From NCBI GenBank assembly GCA_025055115.1, contig JANWYJ010000025.1, positions 1 through 64,000 of the forward strand: 64,000 bases of DNA, in the 5' to 3' direction. The first letter of the stretch is position 1. Each line of letters begins with the position of its first letter. The notes under the pieces were generated by a model that was not told the origin of the DNA, made no database searches, and saw only the letters and a program-made list of their open reading frames with translations. The translations under genes and the position numbers were made by a program. Of this stretch, positions 46,686-56,531 are shown in pieces. This DNA comes from Gemmata sp. Its GTDB lineage: Bacteria > Planctomycetota > Planctomycetia > Gemmatales > Gemmataceae.

Positions 46686-48128
46686 TTATTCGTTCGATCG
46701 ACGTTGGGGGGGCTGGCGGTAATCGAGCGGCGGTTTTTGGTCTTTTTCGAGCAGAGGGGTGTATTTCCGTCCGTCGAGTCGCTGGGTGTGTTCGGCTTTG
46801 GCGGCGGCGCGGAGTTTGTCATCGGTGAACAGGTCGTAGGCGGTGGCGGCGAGGGTGCGGGCGGCGAGGTTCATCCCTTTCTTGCCGATGGTGGTGCCAC
46901 CACACGCGACCGCTTGCCATGAGTGCCCCGGCGTGCCGGGAACCCAACAGGCGGTGCTGAAGCCGGCGACTGGCGTGACCCACGAGACATCGCCGACATC
47001 AGTACTACCGCCGCCGGTTTTCCCGGAGTTATCGAAGACTTTGGTGATTTCATCCAGCGGTGGGGCTTTGTCGGGGAAGGTTTCGCGGAGGCGGAGGGCG
47101 AATGCCATTTCGTCGTCGTCGTAGCGGAGGTCGTTGAGGGCGGTGAGATTTTTGCGCACAGCTTCGGCGAGCGGGCGGTTGGGCAAAAGTTCCATCGTGC
47201 CGCCGAGGTAAACGACTTCGAGGCGGGTTTCGGTGGCTAGCGCCGCTCCTTGGGCGCATTTGAGCAGGCGCGGATAGAGTTTCTGCACTATTTCGGCTTT
47301 GGGATGGCGCACGTAGAAGAAGCCTTCGGCGAATTCAGGCACCACATTGGCCGCCCCGCCACCGCTGGTGATGGTATGGTGCAAACGTGTGCCTTCGGGG
47401 GTGTGTTCCCGCAATAGCTCGACGGCATGCATCGTCAGCACCAGGGCATCGAGGGCACTGCGGCCTTTCTCAGGCGAGCCGGAGGCATGGGCGGCGATAC
47501 CGTGGAAGCGGAATTTCACGGCGATGCGTGCCAGGCAACTGGCGTCGCCGGCGGCATTTCGTGAGCTGGGGTGCCAGTGCAGCACGGCGTCGCAATCGTC
47601 GAAAAGCCCTGCGCGGGCCATGAACGCTTTGGCGGCTCCGCCTTCTTCCGCGGGGCACATGTAGAAACGGATCGTGCCTTTCAACTGGCCGGCGTGGATT
47701 TGTTCGGCGATGGCGATCGCCGCCGCAAGCGACGCCACTCCAAAAAGATGGTGCCCACACGCATGGCCGTAGCCGTTGCCGTCGCGACGCGGTTGGCGGA
47801 AGGGCACGGCTTCTTGCGCCAGTTCGGGGAGGGCATCGAATTCCCCCAGAATGCCAATGATGGGCTGGCCCTGACCCGCCTCCGCGATGAAGGCCGTCGG
47901 GATGTCGGCCACCCCCTTCTTCACCTTCATCCCAGCTTTTTCCGCGATCGCGATGAGGGCGGCACACGACTTCTTCTCCTGATAACCGGGTTCGGCCCAG
48001 TCCCAGATTTTCAACGCTGTCGGCCATGCGGCATCGGCCTGCGTGCTGGCCGATTTGATCGCTGCATCCTTCTGACCATAAGCCCTTACGGGAAGCACTA
48101 GCAGCGTAATGGCAACGAAGAAACGCAT
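46686..48128 (-). CDS. M20-family amidohydrolase (AbgB/hippurate-hydrolase-like), exported
   Basis: About 480 aa. A signal peptide (RFFVAITLLVLPVRAYG) is followed by an M20 peptidase domain: PIIGILGEFDALPELAQEAV, GYGHACGHHLFGVASLAAAI (metal-binding His/Cys), MCPAEEGGAAKAFMARAG (catalytic Glu) and LHWHPSSRNAAGD. The dimerisation domain follows. It resembles aminobenzoyl-glutamate and indoleacetyl-amino acid hydrolases; exported versions are common in planctomycetes. The start is ATG 48126-48128. It is divergent from thrS. Confidence 0.9.
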   Translation of the reverse strand: MRFFVAITLLVLPVRAYGQKDAAIKSASTQADAAWPTALKIWDWAEPGYQEKKSCAALIAIAEKAGMKVKKGVADIPTAFIAEAGQGQPIIGILGEFDALPELAQEAVPFRQPRRDGNGYGHACGHHLFGVASLAAAIAIAEQIHAGQLKGTIRFYMCPAEEGGAAKAFMARAGLFDDCDAVLHWHPSSRNAAGDASCLARIAVKFRFHGIAAHASGSPEKGRSALDALVLTMHAVELLREHTPEGTRLHHTITSGGGAANVVPEFAEGFFYVRHPKAEIVQKLYPRLLKCAQGAALATETRLEVVYLGGTMELLPNRPLAEAVRKNLTALNDLRYDDDEMAFALRLRETFPDKAPPLDEITKVFDNSGKTGGGSTDVGDVSWVTPVAGFSTACWVPGTPGHSWQAVACGGTTIGKKGMNLAARTLAATAYDLFTDDKLRAAAKAEHTQRLDGRKYTPLLEKDQKPPLDYRQPPQRRSNE

Positions 48129-48427
48129 AAAAGTTCTCGGTGGAGTTGGGGGACGGTTGTTGTGGGAAGCGGCCTTTTCGGGCAAATCCCGTTACGGCCG
48201 AAGTCACTGCGGGTGTACGCGTCTGGATTGATTGTCGTCCAAAACCTTGAACGCGGAAAGTCGAATTCGTTTCGCGGGATGAGTCGCCAGGCTGTGGGCG
48301 AGTTCAGGGGCTTGGTCGCCGGGCGGCGGCTGCCGGGGGGCATGCGGCCTACTATGTTGAAAGAGGGTGTGGGAGGTTGCATCTGTAGGTATGCGTGCCA
48401 CACACCCGCGTTACAGGATACCATCTC

Positions 48428-50278
48428 ATGGCGACGGAAGCGGAACTGAAAGCAGCGAGTGAAAAATTCATTCCCAAAGGTTATGATCCGCAGCTTTATA
48501 AACTGCGGCACTCCTTGGCCCATGTGCTAGCGCAAGCCGTGGTCGAGCGATTCCCTCAGGCCAAACCGACGATCGGTCCGCCCGTCGAGTACGGCTTCTA
48601 CTACGACTTCGACCTCGATGTGAACCCCACTGAGAGTGATCTCGAATGGATCACCAACCGTATGCGGCAGATCATCCGAGGGAATCATCCCTTCCAGGTG
48701 CGCGAAATCAGCGCTGAGGAAGGCCGCCAACTGTTCCGCGATAACCCCTACAAACTGGAACTGATCGAGGGGCTGACCCGGGGGCACGATGAATACGGCA
48801 ACGCGGCGGCGGGTCCGACAACGATCACGGTCTACCAACACGATACATTTGTCGACCTCTGTCGGGGTCCCCATGTGGCCACCACAGGGGATTTAGACCC
48901 CCAAGCGTTCCAGATTCAGCAGGTGACTGGTTCGTACTGGCGTGGCGATAGCAACAACAAAATGCTCAAGCGTTTTCATGCTACCGCTTGGGCTAGTGCG
49001 GCCGACCTCCAAGCCCACCTGGAGCGGCTCGAAGAAGCGGCCCGACGCGATCACCGCAAACTCGGCCGCGAACTGGAGCTGTTCGCCAACGAACCGATCT
49101 TCGGCAGCGGCTTTCCCATGCTGTTGCCCAAAGGGGCCACGATCCGCCGCATCCTCGAAAGTTTCATCACCGAGTATGAACGCAAGGCAGGTTATCAGCA
49201 CGTCTTCACCCCCGATATTGCCAAAAAAGAACTGTACATCCAATCGGGGCATTGGTCGCACTACAAAGATGGCATGTTCCCGCCGATGGTGATGGGCGAC
49301 AAAGAAGGCGAAGAGGACCTGGTGTTGCGGCCGATGTGCTGCCCTCATCATATTCAAGTGTACAAAAGCAAGGCCCGCAGTTATCGCGACCTGCCCGTTC
49401 GCATTGCGGAATTAGGCACCATGTACCGCTTTGAACGTTCGGGTGTCGTCGGTGGGCTTTCGCGGGTCCGCTGCATGACTCTCAACGACGCTCATTTATT
49501 CGTTCGCCCCGATCAGATCAAATCGGAGATCGCGGGAGTTTTGCAACTGATGAAGAAAGCCTATGCCGATTTGGGCATCCAGGAGTACCGCTTCCGGCTT
49601 TCGAAACACGACCCCAACGACAAAGAAAAGTACGTCGATAACCCGGCGATGTGGGACAGTAGCATCCGCATTTTGCGGGAAGCCTTGGTGGAATCGGGAT
49701 TGCCGTTTTTCGAGGCCGATGGCGAGGCCGCGTTCTATGGCCCCAAAATCGACGTCCAGGTGAAAGATGTGATGGGTCGGGAAGAAACCCTCAGCACCAT
49801 TCAGCTCGATCAACACCTGCCGGAACAATTCCAACTGGAATACAAGGACCGCGACGATACCCCCAAACGCCCCGTGATGATTCACCGGGGGGTCATCAGT
49901 ACGATGGAACGGATGATGGCGTACCTGATCGAACTGTACGCCGGAGCCTTCCCCGTGTGGCTGGCGCCGGTGCAGGTGGCGTTGGTGCCCATCGCCGATC
50001 GTCACTTCGAGTATGCCCAAAAACGCGCCGAGGAATTGATCGACAAAGATTACCGCGTCGAGGTGGACCTCACCCACGGACGCATGCAAGCCAAGATTCG
50101 CGACGCCGCCAAACAGAAGATTCCCTACGTTCTCGTCATCGGCGATAAAGAAGTGGAAGCCAATGCTGTCGCGGTGCGCCTGCGCGATGGCACCGACCTG
50201 GGGGCCAAACCGTGGGCGGAATTCCTCGCCATGCTCGAACACGTGGTCCGAAGCCGCACACAACAACTGATACCGTGA
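48428..50278 (+). CDS. thrS: Threonyl-tRNA synthetase lacking the TGS domain
   Basis: A 616-aa class II synthetase that charges tRNA-Thr. It starts only about 25 residues before the editing domain (LRHSLAHVLAQAVVERFPQA), so the usual 60-residue N-terminal TGS domain is missing. Editing motifs include GFYYDFDLDV and FVDLCRGPHVA. The catalytic core has GSYWRGDSNNKMLKR, the zinc ligands in CCPHH, NDAHLF and MIHRG, and FPVWLAPVQVALVPI at the anticodon domain. The start is ATG 48428; upstream in frame is only an 11-residue stretch. The last five codons and stop are duplicated in tandem downstream. Confidence 0.95.
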   Translation: MATEAELKAASEKFIPKGYDPQLYKLRHSLAHVLAQAVVERFPQAKPTIGPPVEYGFYYDFDLDVNPTESDLEWITNRMRQIIRGNHPFQVREISAEEGRQLFRDNPYKLELIEGLTRGHDEYGNAAAGPTTITVYQHDTFVDLCRGPHVATTGDLDPQAFQIQQVTGSYWRGDSNNKMLKRFHATAWASAADLQAHLERLEEAARRDHRKLGRELELFANEPIFGSGFPMLLPKGATIRRILESFITEYERKAGYQHVFTPDIAKKELYIQSGHWSHYKDGMFPPMVMGDKEGEEDLVLRPMCCPHHIQVYKSKARSYRDLPVRIAELGTMYRFERSGVVGGLSRVRCMTLNDAHLFVRPDQIKSEIAGVLQLMKKAYADLGIQEYRFRLSKHDPNDKEKYVDNPAMWDSSIRILREALVESGLPFFEADGEAAFYGPKIDVQVKDVMGREETLSTIQLDQHLPEQFQLEYKDRDDTPKRPVMIHRGVISTMERMMAYLIELYAGAFPVWLAPVQVALVPIADRHFEYAQKRAEELIDKDYRVEVDLTHGRMQAKIRDAAKQKIPYVLVIGDKEVEANAVAVRLRDGTDLGAKPWAEFLAMLEHVVRSRTQQLIP

Positions 50279-50296
50279 CAACAACTGATACCGTGA
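50261..50296. repeat. Exact 18-bp tandem duplication of the thrS 3' end
   Basis: CAACAACTGATACCGTGA at 50261-50278 (last codons and stop of thrS) is repeated at 50279-50296, immediately past the stop. Confidence 0.97.
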
Positions 50297-50953
50297 TGAT
50301 ACCCTTCCCCGTCCGCGGGTTCCCGCGGTAGATTGCTACTGCGATAAACCATGGGGGCACCCTTACCAGAAAAGAATTTCTCAGCAAGGAGAACGATGTT
50401 TTCGTGACAATACCATTTTCCAAGGAGACCGATGTTTTCGTGACAATACCCTTCGCCGTCCGCAGGTTCCCGCGGTGGGGAAGGTCACGTCGCGGACGCT
50501 TCCGGGTGTTGAGATGTTCGTCGCGGACGCTTCCGGGTGTGGAGATGTTCGCCGTGGAACGTCGGCGATTCTGAGAATGTCGCGCCGAAGTGCTGATCCA
50601 TGATGACTATGTAGATGCTCATTCATTTTTCATGATTTCGTCTCAGAATTGGCACATTTTTGGGGGAACATCAGGCGCCACGCGCGGGGCTTCCGCGAAC
50701 CTGGAAACCCCAACCCGGGAAGCCACCCAATCCCGGCGGGAATCGCCAACGGTTCTGGCGTGGTTCACGGTTCGTTAACTCACCTACCCAGAAAGCCACT
50801 CAAGCCCGGTGGGAATCGCCAACGGTTGTTGTGGCTCCGTTGTCACTGCCTTCGGCACTGCCGCCGACATCTTCGAACTACCGCTGGCATCATCGACAAG
50901 CCCGGTGGGAATCGCTAGCAGTTGTTTTGGGCCCCGTTGGGGGCTGCTATCGT
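50279..50953. repeat. Highly repetitive intergenic region downstream of thrS
   Basis: No gene is seen. Repeats: 50299-50331 and 50446-50478 (33 bp, 147-bp period); 50385-50416 and 50421-50452 (32 bp, one mismatch); 50490-50520 and 50521-50551 (31-bp tandem, one mismatch, GCGGACGCTTCCGGGTGT); 50721-50754 and 50794-50827 (34 bp, 73-bp period) with a third partial copy at 50898-50926. 50556-50595 is similar to sequence at 60069-60125. Confidence 0.93.
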
Positions 50954-52213
50954 CTACTTCTTGGGGGATGACTTGGCTTCAATCCGATACAGGGCTTTCT
51001 CGGTTCGCACAAACAGCGCCTGACCATCGACCGCGAAGCTAGCCAGCGATCGCTCGCCGAGTTTGTTGGTCGCGACCAACTCGAACTTGTCCCCAGGGGT
51101 GAAGATGGTGGTGGTGCCGGCTTCATCGAGAAGGTAGACCCGGCCACCGGCATAGATTGGTGACGCGGAGAACGCCCCACCGATGCGTTCGCTCCACCGT
51201 TCAGCGCCGGTTTTGCCGTCCAAGCAGGTCAGAACGCCGCTATCCGACACCATGTAAATCGCATCCCCTACGGCCAGCAGGGACGGATTGAGCGGGACAT
51301 TCTTTTTCACAGTGAATGCGACGTGGGTTTGTGTGACATCGCCTTGGCCATCAGGGCGGATGGCCAGCAGGGTCGGTGTGGTGTAGCCCGTGCAGATGTA
51401 GACCAAGCCATTGGCGTAGATCGGTTTCGGAACGACCGAGTAACCCTTACCAAAGCTGACCCGCCAAATTTCCCGGCCAGTCTTCGGCTCTAACGCCAGC
51501 ACGACACTACTGCCCACGGAGATAATCTGCTGCTGACCGTTAACGGTAATAACCAGTGGTGTGCTGAACGAAAAGGGCAAACCGGTGATGCCTTTGCGGG
51601 GTGTTTTCCATGCCAATTTCCCGGTGCTTTTCTCTAAGGCGATAATGTGTTGTTTGTCGAGGCCATCGGCACTGAAGATGAGCCGATCGCCTACCAGGAT
51701 GGGGGAACCGCCGTTGCCGTGCATGGGGGCGTAGCTGTGGTCCTGGGTGGCCCATACTTTCGTACCGTCTTGGGCACGTAGGCATGCGGTACCCATGTGT
51801 CCGAAATGAACGTAGACCATACCGGCTTCGACCACTGGGGTCGGGCTGGCGTGGCTGTTTTTCTTGTGGGGCTTGGGGGCGTTGGCATCTTCAACGAACA
51901 CTTCCTGGTTCCAGAGAACCGCTCCGGTGAGGGCATCCAGGGCCAGTGCCCGCAGGGATGGCCCGCCGGTTTTCAAGGGAACCGCGGTGGTGAGATAAAT
52001 CTTTCCTGCCGCAATCACCGGTGACGACCACCCCAGTCCGGGAATCTCCTTCCGCCAGGTGATGTTGGTTGTGGCATCCCATTTCGTGGGCAGGGGGCCT
52101 GGGGCATGGCCTTGGCCGTCAGGCCCCCGGAATTGGTTCCAATCGCCCGCCTTCACCGGCACGATAGCCGCCAACATCCCGCATGCCAAGACGCTAGAAA
52201 CAACACGCTGCAT
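50954..52213 (-). CDS. PQQ-type beta-propeller protein, secreted
   Basis: About 419 aa: a signal peptide (QRVVSSVLACGMLAAIVPVK) then DWNQFRGPDGQGHAPG and blade motifs (WSSPVIAAGKIYLTT, TGAVLWNQEVFVED, AQDGTKVWATQDH, KTGREIWRVSFG, KTGAERWSERIG). Closest in this window to the propeller at 58465, both beginning NW(N/H)..RGP-type. The fold resembles BamB, but no enzymatic residue is visible. ATG 52211-52213 is fixed by the signal peptide; the frame extends upstream into repeated DNA. Confidence 0.85.
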   Translation of the reverse strand: MQRVVSSVLACGMLAAIVPVKAGDWNQFRGPDGQGHAPGPLPTKWDATTNITWRKEIPGLGWSSPVIAAGKIYLTTAVPLKTGGPSLRALALDALTGAVLWNQEVFVEDANAPKPHKKNSHASPTPVVEAGMVYVHFGHMGTACLRAQDGTKVWATQDHSYAPMHGNGGSPILVGDRLIFSADGLDKQHIIALEKSTGKLAWKTPRKGITGLPFSFSTPLVITVNGQQQIISVGSSVVLALEPKTGREIWRVSFGKGYSVVPKPIYANGLVYICTGYTTPTLLAIRPDGQGDVTQTHVAFTVKKNVPLNPSLLAVGDAIYMVSDSGVLTCLDGKTGAERWSERIGGAFSASPIYAGGRVYLLDEAGTTTIFTPGDKFELVATNKLGERSLASFAVDGQALFVRTEKALYRIEAKSSPKK

Positions 52214-52246
52214 AGGAAAAGTCCAATCGGGGCCAGGGAATCGGCT

Positions 52247-52359
52247 CATTCCGTGTCGTCGAGAAAAGTGGCCAACGCAGCAGTCGGCCGGGACCGGTCG
52301 TGGTTGCGGCGCGGTCCATGTCCATTCCGTGTCGTCGAGAACAGTGGCCAACGCAGCAG
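52247..52359. repeat. 37-bp direct repeat (76-bp period)
   Basis: Bases 52247-52283 and 52323-52359 match with one mismatch (both begin CATTCCGTGTCGTCGAGAA and end in GGCCAACGCAGCAG). It lies in the spacer between the PQQ gene start (52213) and the DUF5684-like gene stop (52385). Confidence 0.95.
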
Positions 52360-52384
52360 AGGAAGGAAAAGACGATCTGAAACG

Positions 52385-52765
52385 TCAGCGTCGCGAGGGT
52401 AGTGGCGCAATCGGTGCGAAGGTACCGGCACGATATTCGGCCGAGCCGAAACCGAGCATGGGGTAGAAGATGAAACCGAGTAAGGCTAATCCGAGGCCAA
52501 AAGCTTCCGATTTGCCGAACCGCCGGGCAACTTCCAAATTCACCAGAATGGCCGCGATGATCTGCACCACGGGCAAAAGTACAAGGACGTACCACAGCAG
52601 ACTCAGTCGGGCGACACCCACGACCAGAACGTAGATATTGTAAAACGGCACCAGCGCCGCCCAGGCCGGATGGCCGGCTTTGGGGAAAATTCCCAGCCAC
52701 CCAATCACCACCCCCGGCACCGTGACCGCCGCCCACACGAGCAAATACCACAGCAGATCATCCAC
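52385..52765 (-). CDS. DUF5684-like small membrane protein (copy 1)
   Basis: About 126 aa with four membrane helices (LLWYLLVWAAVTVPGVVIGW, LSLLWYVLVLLPVVQIIAAI) and the family pattern AGHPAWAALVPFYNIYVLVVG plus FGKSEAFGLGLALLGFIFYP. The start is the GTG at 52763-52765, with AGAGG ten bases upstream; a GTG at 52795 would lengthen it. Function unknown. It is a diverged tandem paralogue of the next gene. Confidence 0.8.
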   Translation of the reverse strand: MDDLLWYLLVWAAVTVPGVVIGWLGIFPKAGHPAWAALVPFYNIYVLVVGVARLSLLWYVLVLLPVVQIIAAILVNLEVARRFGKSEAFGLGLALLGFIFYPMLGFGSAEYRAGTFAPIAPLPSRR

Positions 52766-52867
52766 ACCGCGATACCTCTGGCACAGCCCGCGCACCTTCC
52801 GCCCTGGGGCCGCGGGCCTCTGGAGGTGTTGTATACCGCCGCGAACCGATGGGTGAAGAATCCCTCC

Positions 52868-53242
52868 TCACCACGCGTCGTCCTCATCCTTACGCCGGCG
52901 CTGACGATACAGGTACTCGGCTCGGCCAAACGCCAAAATGGGCAAGAAGATCGGAGTGAAGAAGGCCAAACCCAAACCGAAACCAGCACTTTTGCCAAAA
53001 TTCTCGGCCACGGCCACGAAGACAAAAAGGGCCGCGATGGAGTTGACGAAGGGTATCAACATGAGAATGAACCACATCAATTCTTTTTTCGCCACTCCAC
53101 AGGTCAGGACATAGACGTTGTAAATGGGGATGATCGACGCCCACCCCGGTTGTCCAGCTTTCACAAAAATCATCGATATTGAAGCGATCATCAGGAGGAT
53201 GAACCCCAGGTTAAACGCCAGAAAGGAAAATAGCAGCTCCAT
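52868..53242 (-). CDS. DUF5684-like small membrane protein (copy 2)
   Basis: About 124 aa with the same layout: ELLFSFLAFNLGFILLMIAS, AGQPGWASIIPIYNVYVLTC and FGKSAGFGLGLAFFTPIFLP, then a basic tail (YLYRQRRRKDEDDAW). The start is ATG 53240-53242. It lies 103 bases upstream of copy 1. The pair is likely a duplication. Function unknown. Confidence 0.8.
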   Translation of the reverse strand: MELLFSFLAFNLGFILLMIASISMIFVKAGQPGWASIIPIYNVYVLTCGVAKKELMWFILMLIPFVNSIAALFVFVAVAENFGKSAGFGLGLAFFTPIFLPILAFGRAEYLYRQRRRKDEDDAW

Positions 53243-53499
53243 ATGAGCCAACTCCTGCAGGTCGGTAAATCGCGTGGAACGGACCGGTTTCGTTCCATCG
53301 TCAGGGGAAATGGTAATCCGACACGAAGCTGCGCACAATCAGGGAAGTACAATTTTTGCACAGCTTCATGTCGGAACGGTTGTTTTGCAAAAATCGATTT
53401 GAATTATGGCCTCCGCGATGGGAAAAAGCAGCCGCCAGGGCGCGGACGCAGGCGCCCCGGCGGTGGGCGGAGAGTCAGCGTACCTCTCCGTAGGTATGG

Positions 53500-54768
53500 T
53501 CAGATGATGTCCTTGGTGAACGGTTTGGCCTTCTCGACAATTTGGATGGGCCGACCAGTGGCGGTTTCGTTCTTCTTGGTATGGTCGATGCCCATCAATT
53601 CGCACACCGTGGCGAGGAAGTCTTGCGCGGTGGTGGGCCGTTCGATGACGGTGGCCCCTTCTTTATCGGTCTTGCCGATCACCGCGCCTTTTTGCCCAGC
53701 ACCGAACATGGCCAGGCTCCAGGCACGCGGGTAGTGGTCGCGACCGGGTTGGGCGCCGCGGTTGTTGATGTGCGGGGTCCGGCCGAATTCGCCCATCCAG
53801 ATGATCAGGGTGCTGTCCAGCAGCCCGCGTTCTTTCAGTTCCACCACCAGCGTGGAAAGGGCTGCATCCACCTGTTGCGACAAGGTTTTCACGCGGGCGA
53901 AGTTGTTTTGGTGGGTGTCCCAGCCGCCCAGCGACACTTCGATAAACGGCACGCCCACTTCCACCAAGCGGCGGGCCATCAGGACACCATCGGCGAATCG
54001 CCCAGTACCATACTTGCCTTTCGATTTGTCCGTGGAGATGTCGAAGGCCCGGGCTTCGGCCGATTGCATCAGCCTGACCGCCCGTTGGTAGGTCGTTTTG
54101 TGGTCATTGATAACATCGGCTCCGTATTCGCGATGGAAGGCTTTCTCCATTTGCTCCAACAGGCCGACGCGGTTATCGAATTGCGACGCGGAGATGGCGC
54201 TTTTGAGATCTTCCACACCGCGGTTGGGGTCGGTGATCAGCAGTGGTTGGTGTTTGGGCCCCAAAAAGCCCGCGCCGAAGCTGCGGCCGCTGATGCAAAC
54301 GTAGTTGGGCATTGGGCTTTCGGGCCGGCCGACTTCCTGCGACACAATCGAACCGATCGACGGGTAGATGATACCCCCTTGCCCTTCGCGGTAGCCAGTG
54401 TGCATGTAGTATTTGGCCCGAGGGTGGGCACCCTCGGGGGTTGTCATCCCGCGAACAATCGTGCCCCAATGCATGATCTTGGCGACTTCGGGCAGATGCT
54501 CGCTGATCTGCACACCTGGAACGGAGGTTTTGATCGGTTTGAATTCCCCGGCACCTTGGCTATCCGGTTTGAGGTCCCAGGTATCTTTGTGGCTGGGGCC
54601 ACCATCCATCCACAACAGGATGCACGATTTGACTCTCCCCTGGCCGCCTTGGGCAGCGGCTTGGGCCAACAAGGGCAACCAGCCCGATAACGACGGAGCG
54701 AAGACACCGGCTGCAGAGAGCTTCAGGATGTCGCGCCGGGTTTTTTCTTGCAGTTTCACGGAGAACAT
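53500..54768 (-). CDS. DUF1501 domain protein, likely Tat-type signal
   Basis: A 422-aa DUF1501 protein: a twin-arginine-like N-terminus (KTRRDILKLSAAGVFAP), then VKSCILLWMDGGPSHKDTWD, GVQISEHLPEVAKIMHW, and MGEFGRTPHINNRGAQPGRD with HYPRAW near the end. The alkaline-phosphatase-like fold gives a metal site but its reaction is not established. It usually sits with DUF1549/DUF1553 genes, as it does here (77 bases downstream of one), and these pairs are considered a functional unit in planctomycetes. Confidence 0.92.
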   Translation of the reverse strand: MFSVKLQEKTRRDILKLSAAGVFAPSLSGWLPLLAQAAAQGGQGRVKSCILLWMDGGPSHKDTWDLKPDSQGAGEFKPIKTSVPGVQISEHLPEVAKIMHWGTIVRGMTTPEGAHPRAKYYMHTGYREGQGGIIYPSIGSIVSQEVGRPESPMPNYVCISGRSFGAGFLGPKHQPLLITDPNRGVEDLKSAISASQFDNRVGLLEQMEKAFHREYGADVINDHKTTYQRAVRLMQSAEARAFDISTDKSKGKYGTGRFADGVLMARRLVEVGVPFIEVSLGGWDTHQNNFARVKTLSQQVDAALSTLVVELKERGLLDSTLIIWMGEFGRTPHINNRGAQPGRDHYPRAWSLAMFGAGQKGAVIGKTDKEGATVIERPTTAQDFLATVCELMGIDHTKKNETATGRPIQIVEKAKPFTKDII

Positions 54769-54845
54769 AACGTTCCGGTCTCCCCTGGAGGTCGATGGAT
54801 ATTCGCCAATGTTCCGCGTCCTTGGGCGGAACGCACCACAAACAG

Positions 54846-56531
54846 CTAGCGAACCAATGTGAACTCGCTACTATTGAGGACCGCCCAGAGAATATCACTG
54901 TACGCGGTCATACCCCCCACCCGCTCGACGTAACTCATGAGGTTTTTGCGTTCTTCGGCCGTCGGGCGGCGTGAGAGAGCCGTCAGATAAATGCGCTCAA
55001 TCGCCTCGGCGGGGGAGCTATTGCCGACAATCGCCCGAACGACCGCGGGGTTGTTCGTGATGGGAGAGTTCATCAGCCGCAGAGCCTGGGGAATGCCAGC
55101 TTCGTAATCGACGACACTGGCTTCCTCCGCCCCCGCCAGGAAGAAGTTGACGAACTGCTCACGGGCACCGGCCCGCGCTCCTTTGGGGGCTACGCCGACC
55201 CGGCCACCTTTGCCCATCGTCCGTTGTGCCCCCGTCACTTGCGTCAGCGCGTCGAAGAGTTGTTCGGGCGTCAGGACCTTGACGGTCATGTGGCTGAAAA
55301 GCGTTTTGTCGTCTTTGTTGTCGGGTGTCGATTTACTGGTGCGCTGGTAGGTTTCCGACAAGCAAATGGCCTTCAGCAAGTATTTCACGTCGTATTGGCC
55401 GGTGGTGGCGATGTGGTGAGCGAGCGAATCGAGCAGTTGCGGATGGCTAGGGGTGTTCTCCGGCAGCATGTCGTCGATGGGGTTGACAAAACCATAGCCG
55501 AAGAGGTGTGCCCAGAGGCGATTGACCAGCGCCCGGGAGAAGAAGGGGTTCTCAGGAGCCGTCATCCATTGGGCCAAAGCCGGCCGGTAGGGTTGCGTCG
55601 CCTCGAGCTTGGGTTGTTCGCCGCTGAGGAATCGAACCGGGACGTTTTTCGTCGATTCAGGGAAGAAATCCTTCTGACGGCTGCGCGTAAAGCCTTCTCG
55701 GACGCCAATTTGCGTATTATCGCCACCTTTGTTGGCATTCTTGGGGTTATCGGCCTGCACTTTGGCGTAAAACCCGGCCATTCCCCAGTATTCCACCTGT
55801 TTCCAACTGGTGAACGGGTGATTATGGCATTGGGCACATTGCAGTTGGATACCCAGGAAATGCTGAGCCGTGGTGTCGGTCAGCTTATCGACCGAGCGGT
55901 TGGCGAGGAAATAGGTCACGGCGGGGTTGTCGGCCACAGTTCCAGTAGCCGTCACCAAACTTGTGACCAGCTTATCCCAACTGGTGTTGTTGTTGAATTG
56001 CTCTTGCAGCCAATCGTACAGCGGTTCTTTCAATACGAAGCGATTGGCGGAGTCGCGGGGGAAGAGTTTGGCGGTCCAAATATCGGCCATGCGCCGGCCA
56101 AAGTTCGGGTCGGCCAGCAACTCGTCGATGAGCTGGGCGCGTTTGTCGGGCGAGCGGTCGTCGAGGAAAGCCTTGGCCTTCTCAGCAGTCGGAATCGTCC
56201 CGGTCAGGTCGAGATATATGCGCCGGAGGAATTCCTCATCACTGGCCCGGGCCGACGCGGGAATCTTCGCTTCAGCCAATTTCTGCGCGATCGCCGCATC
56301 GATCAGCTGGGCTAGGGCCGCGGCGTCTTTGGTTTTGGGGACTGGCAATGACGCCACCGGGGCTTTCACGGCAGGGTTGGGTTCAGGGAATTTGACGTTC
56401 TCGGGAGGATCGTCCCGCTTGTTCTTGTTCTTTTTGTTGACTTGGGCGTGCACATCCAACAATACCCCATCGCCCACCAGAAGGGCCAAACCGGTCGTGA
56501 GAGTGAATAACGCCAACGAACGCCAACGCAT
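54846..56531 (-). CDS. DUF1549/DUF1553 protein
   Basis: About 561 aa, exported (signal RWRSLALFTLTTGLALLVGD). The DUF1549 half begins ASDEEFLRRIYLDLTGTIPT and carries a heme-like CAQCHNHPF motif (CxxCH). The DUF1553 half includes MTAPENPFFSRALVNRLWAH, FGYGFVNPIDDMLPENTPSH and KAICLSETYQRTSKST. There is no separate PSCyt1 domain, so it is a short member. The start is ATG 56529-56531. It is followed by its DUF1501 partner in the same direction. Confidence 0.92.
   Translation of the reverse strand: MRWRSLALFTLTTGLALLVGDGVLLDVHAQVNKKNKNKRDDPPENVKFPEPNPAVKAPVASLPVPKTKDAAALAQLIDAAIAQKLAEAKIPASARASDEEFLRRIYLDLTGTIPTAEKAKAFLDDRSPDKRAQLIDELLADPNFGRRMADIWTAKLFPRDSANRFVLKEPLYDWLQEQFNNNTSWDKLVTSLVTATGTVADNPAVTYFLANRSVDKLTDTTAQHFLGIQLQCAQCHNHPFTSWKQVEYWGMAGFYAKVQADNPKNANKGGDNTQIGVREGFTRSRQKDFFPESTKNVPVRFLSGEQPKLEATQPYRPALAQWMTAPENPFFSRALVNRLWAHLFGYGFVNPIDDMLPENTPSHPQLLDSLAHHIATTGQYDVKYLLKAICLSETYQRTSKSTPDNKDDKTLFSHMTVKVLTPEQLFDALTQVTGAQRTMGKGGRVGVAPKGARAGAREQFVNFFLAGAEEASVVDYEAGIPQALRLMNSPITNNPAVVRAIVGNSSPAEAIERIYLTALSRRPTAEERKNLMSYVERVGGMTAYSDILWAVLNSSEFTLVR

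Noticed and set aside
50490-50926. CRISPR-like spacing of repeats in several intergenic regions
   Set aside because: Only two or three copies per locus, a different unit at each locus, no cas genes and no palindromic repeat. The pattern is short duplication, not an array.
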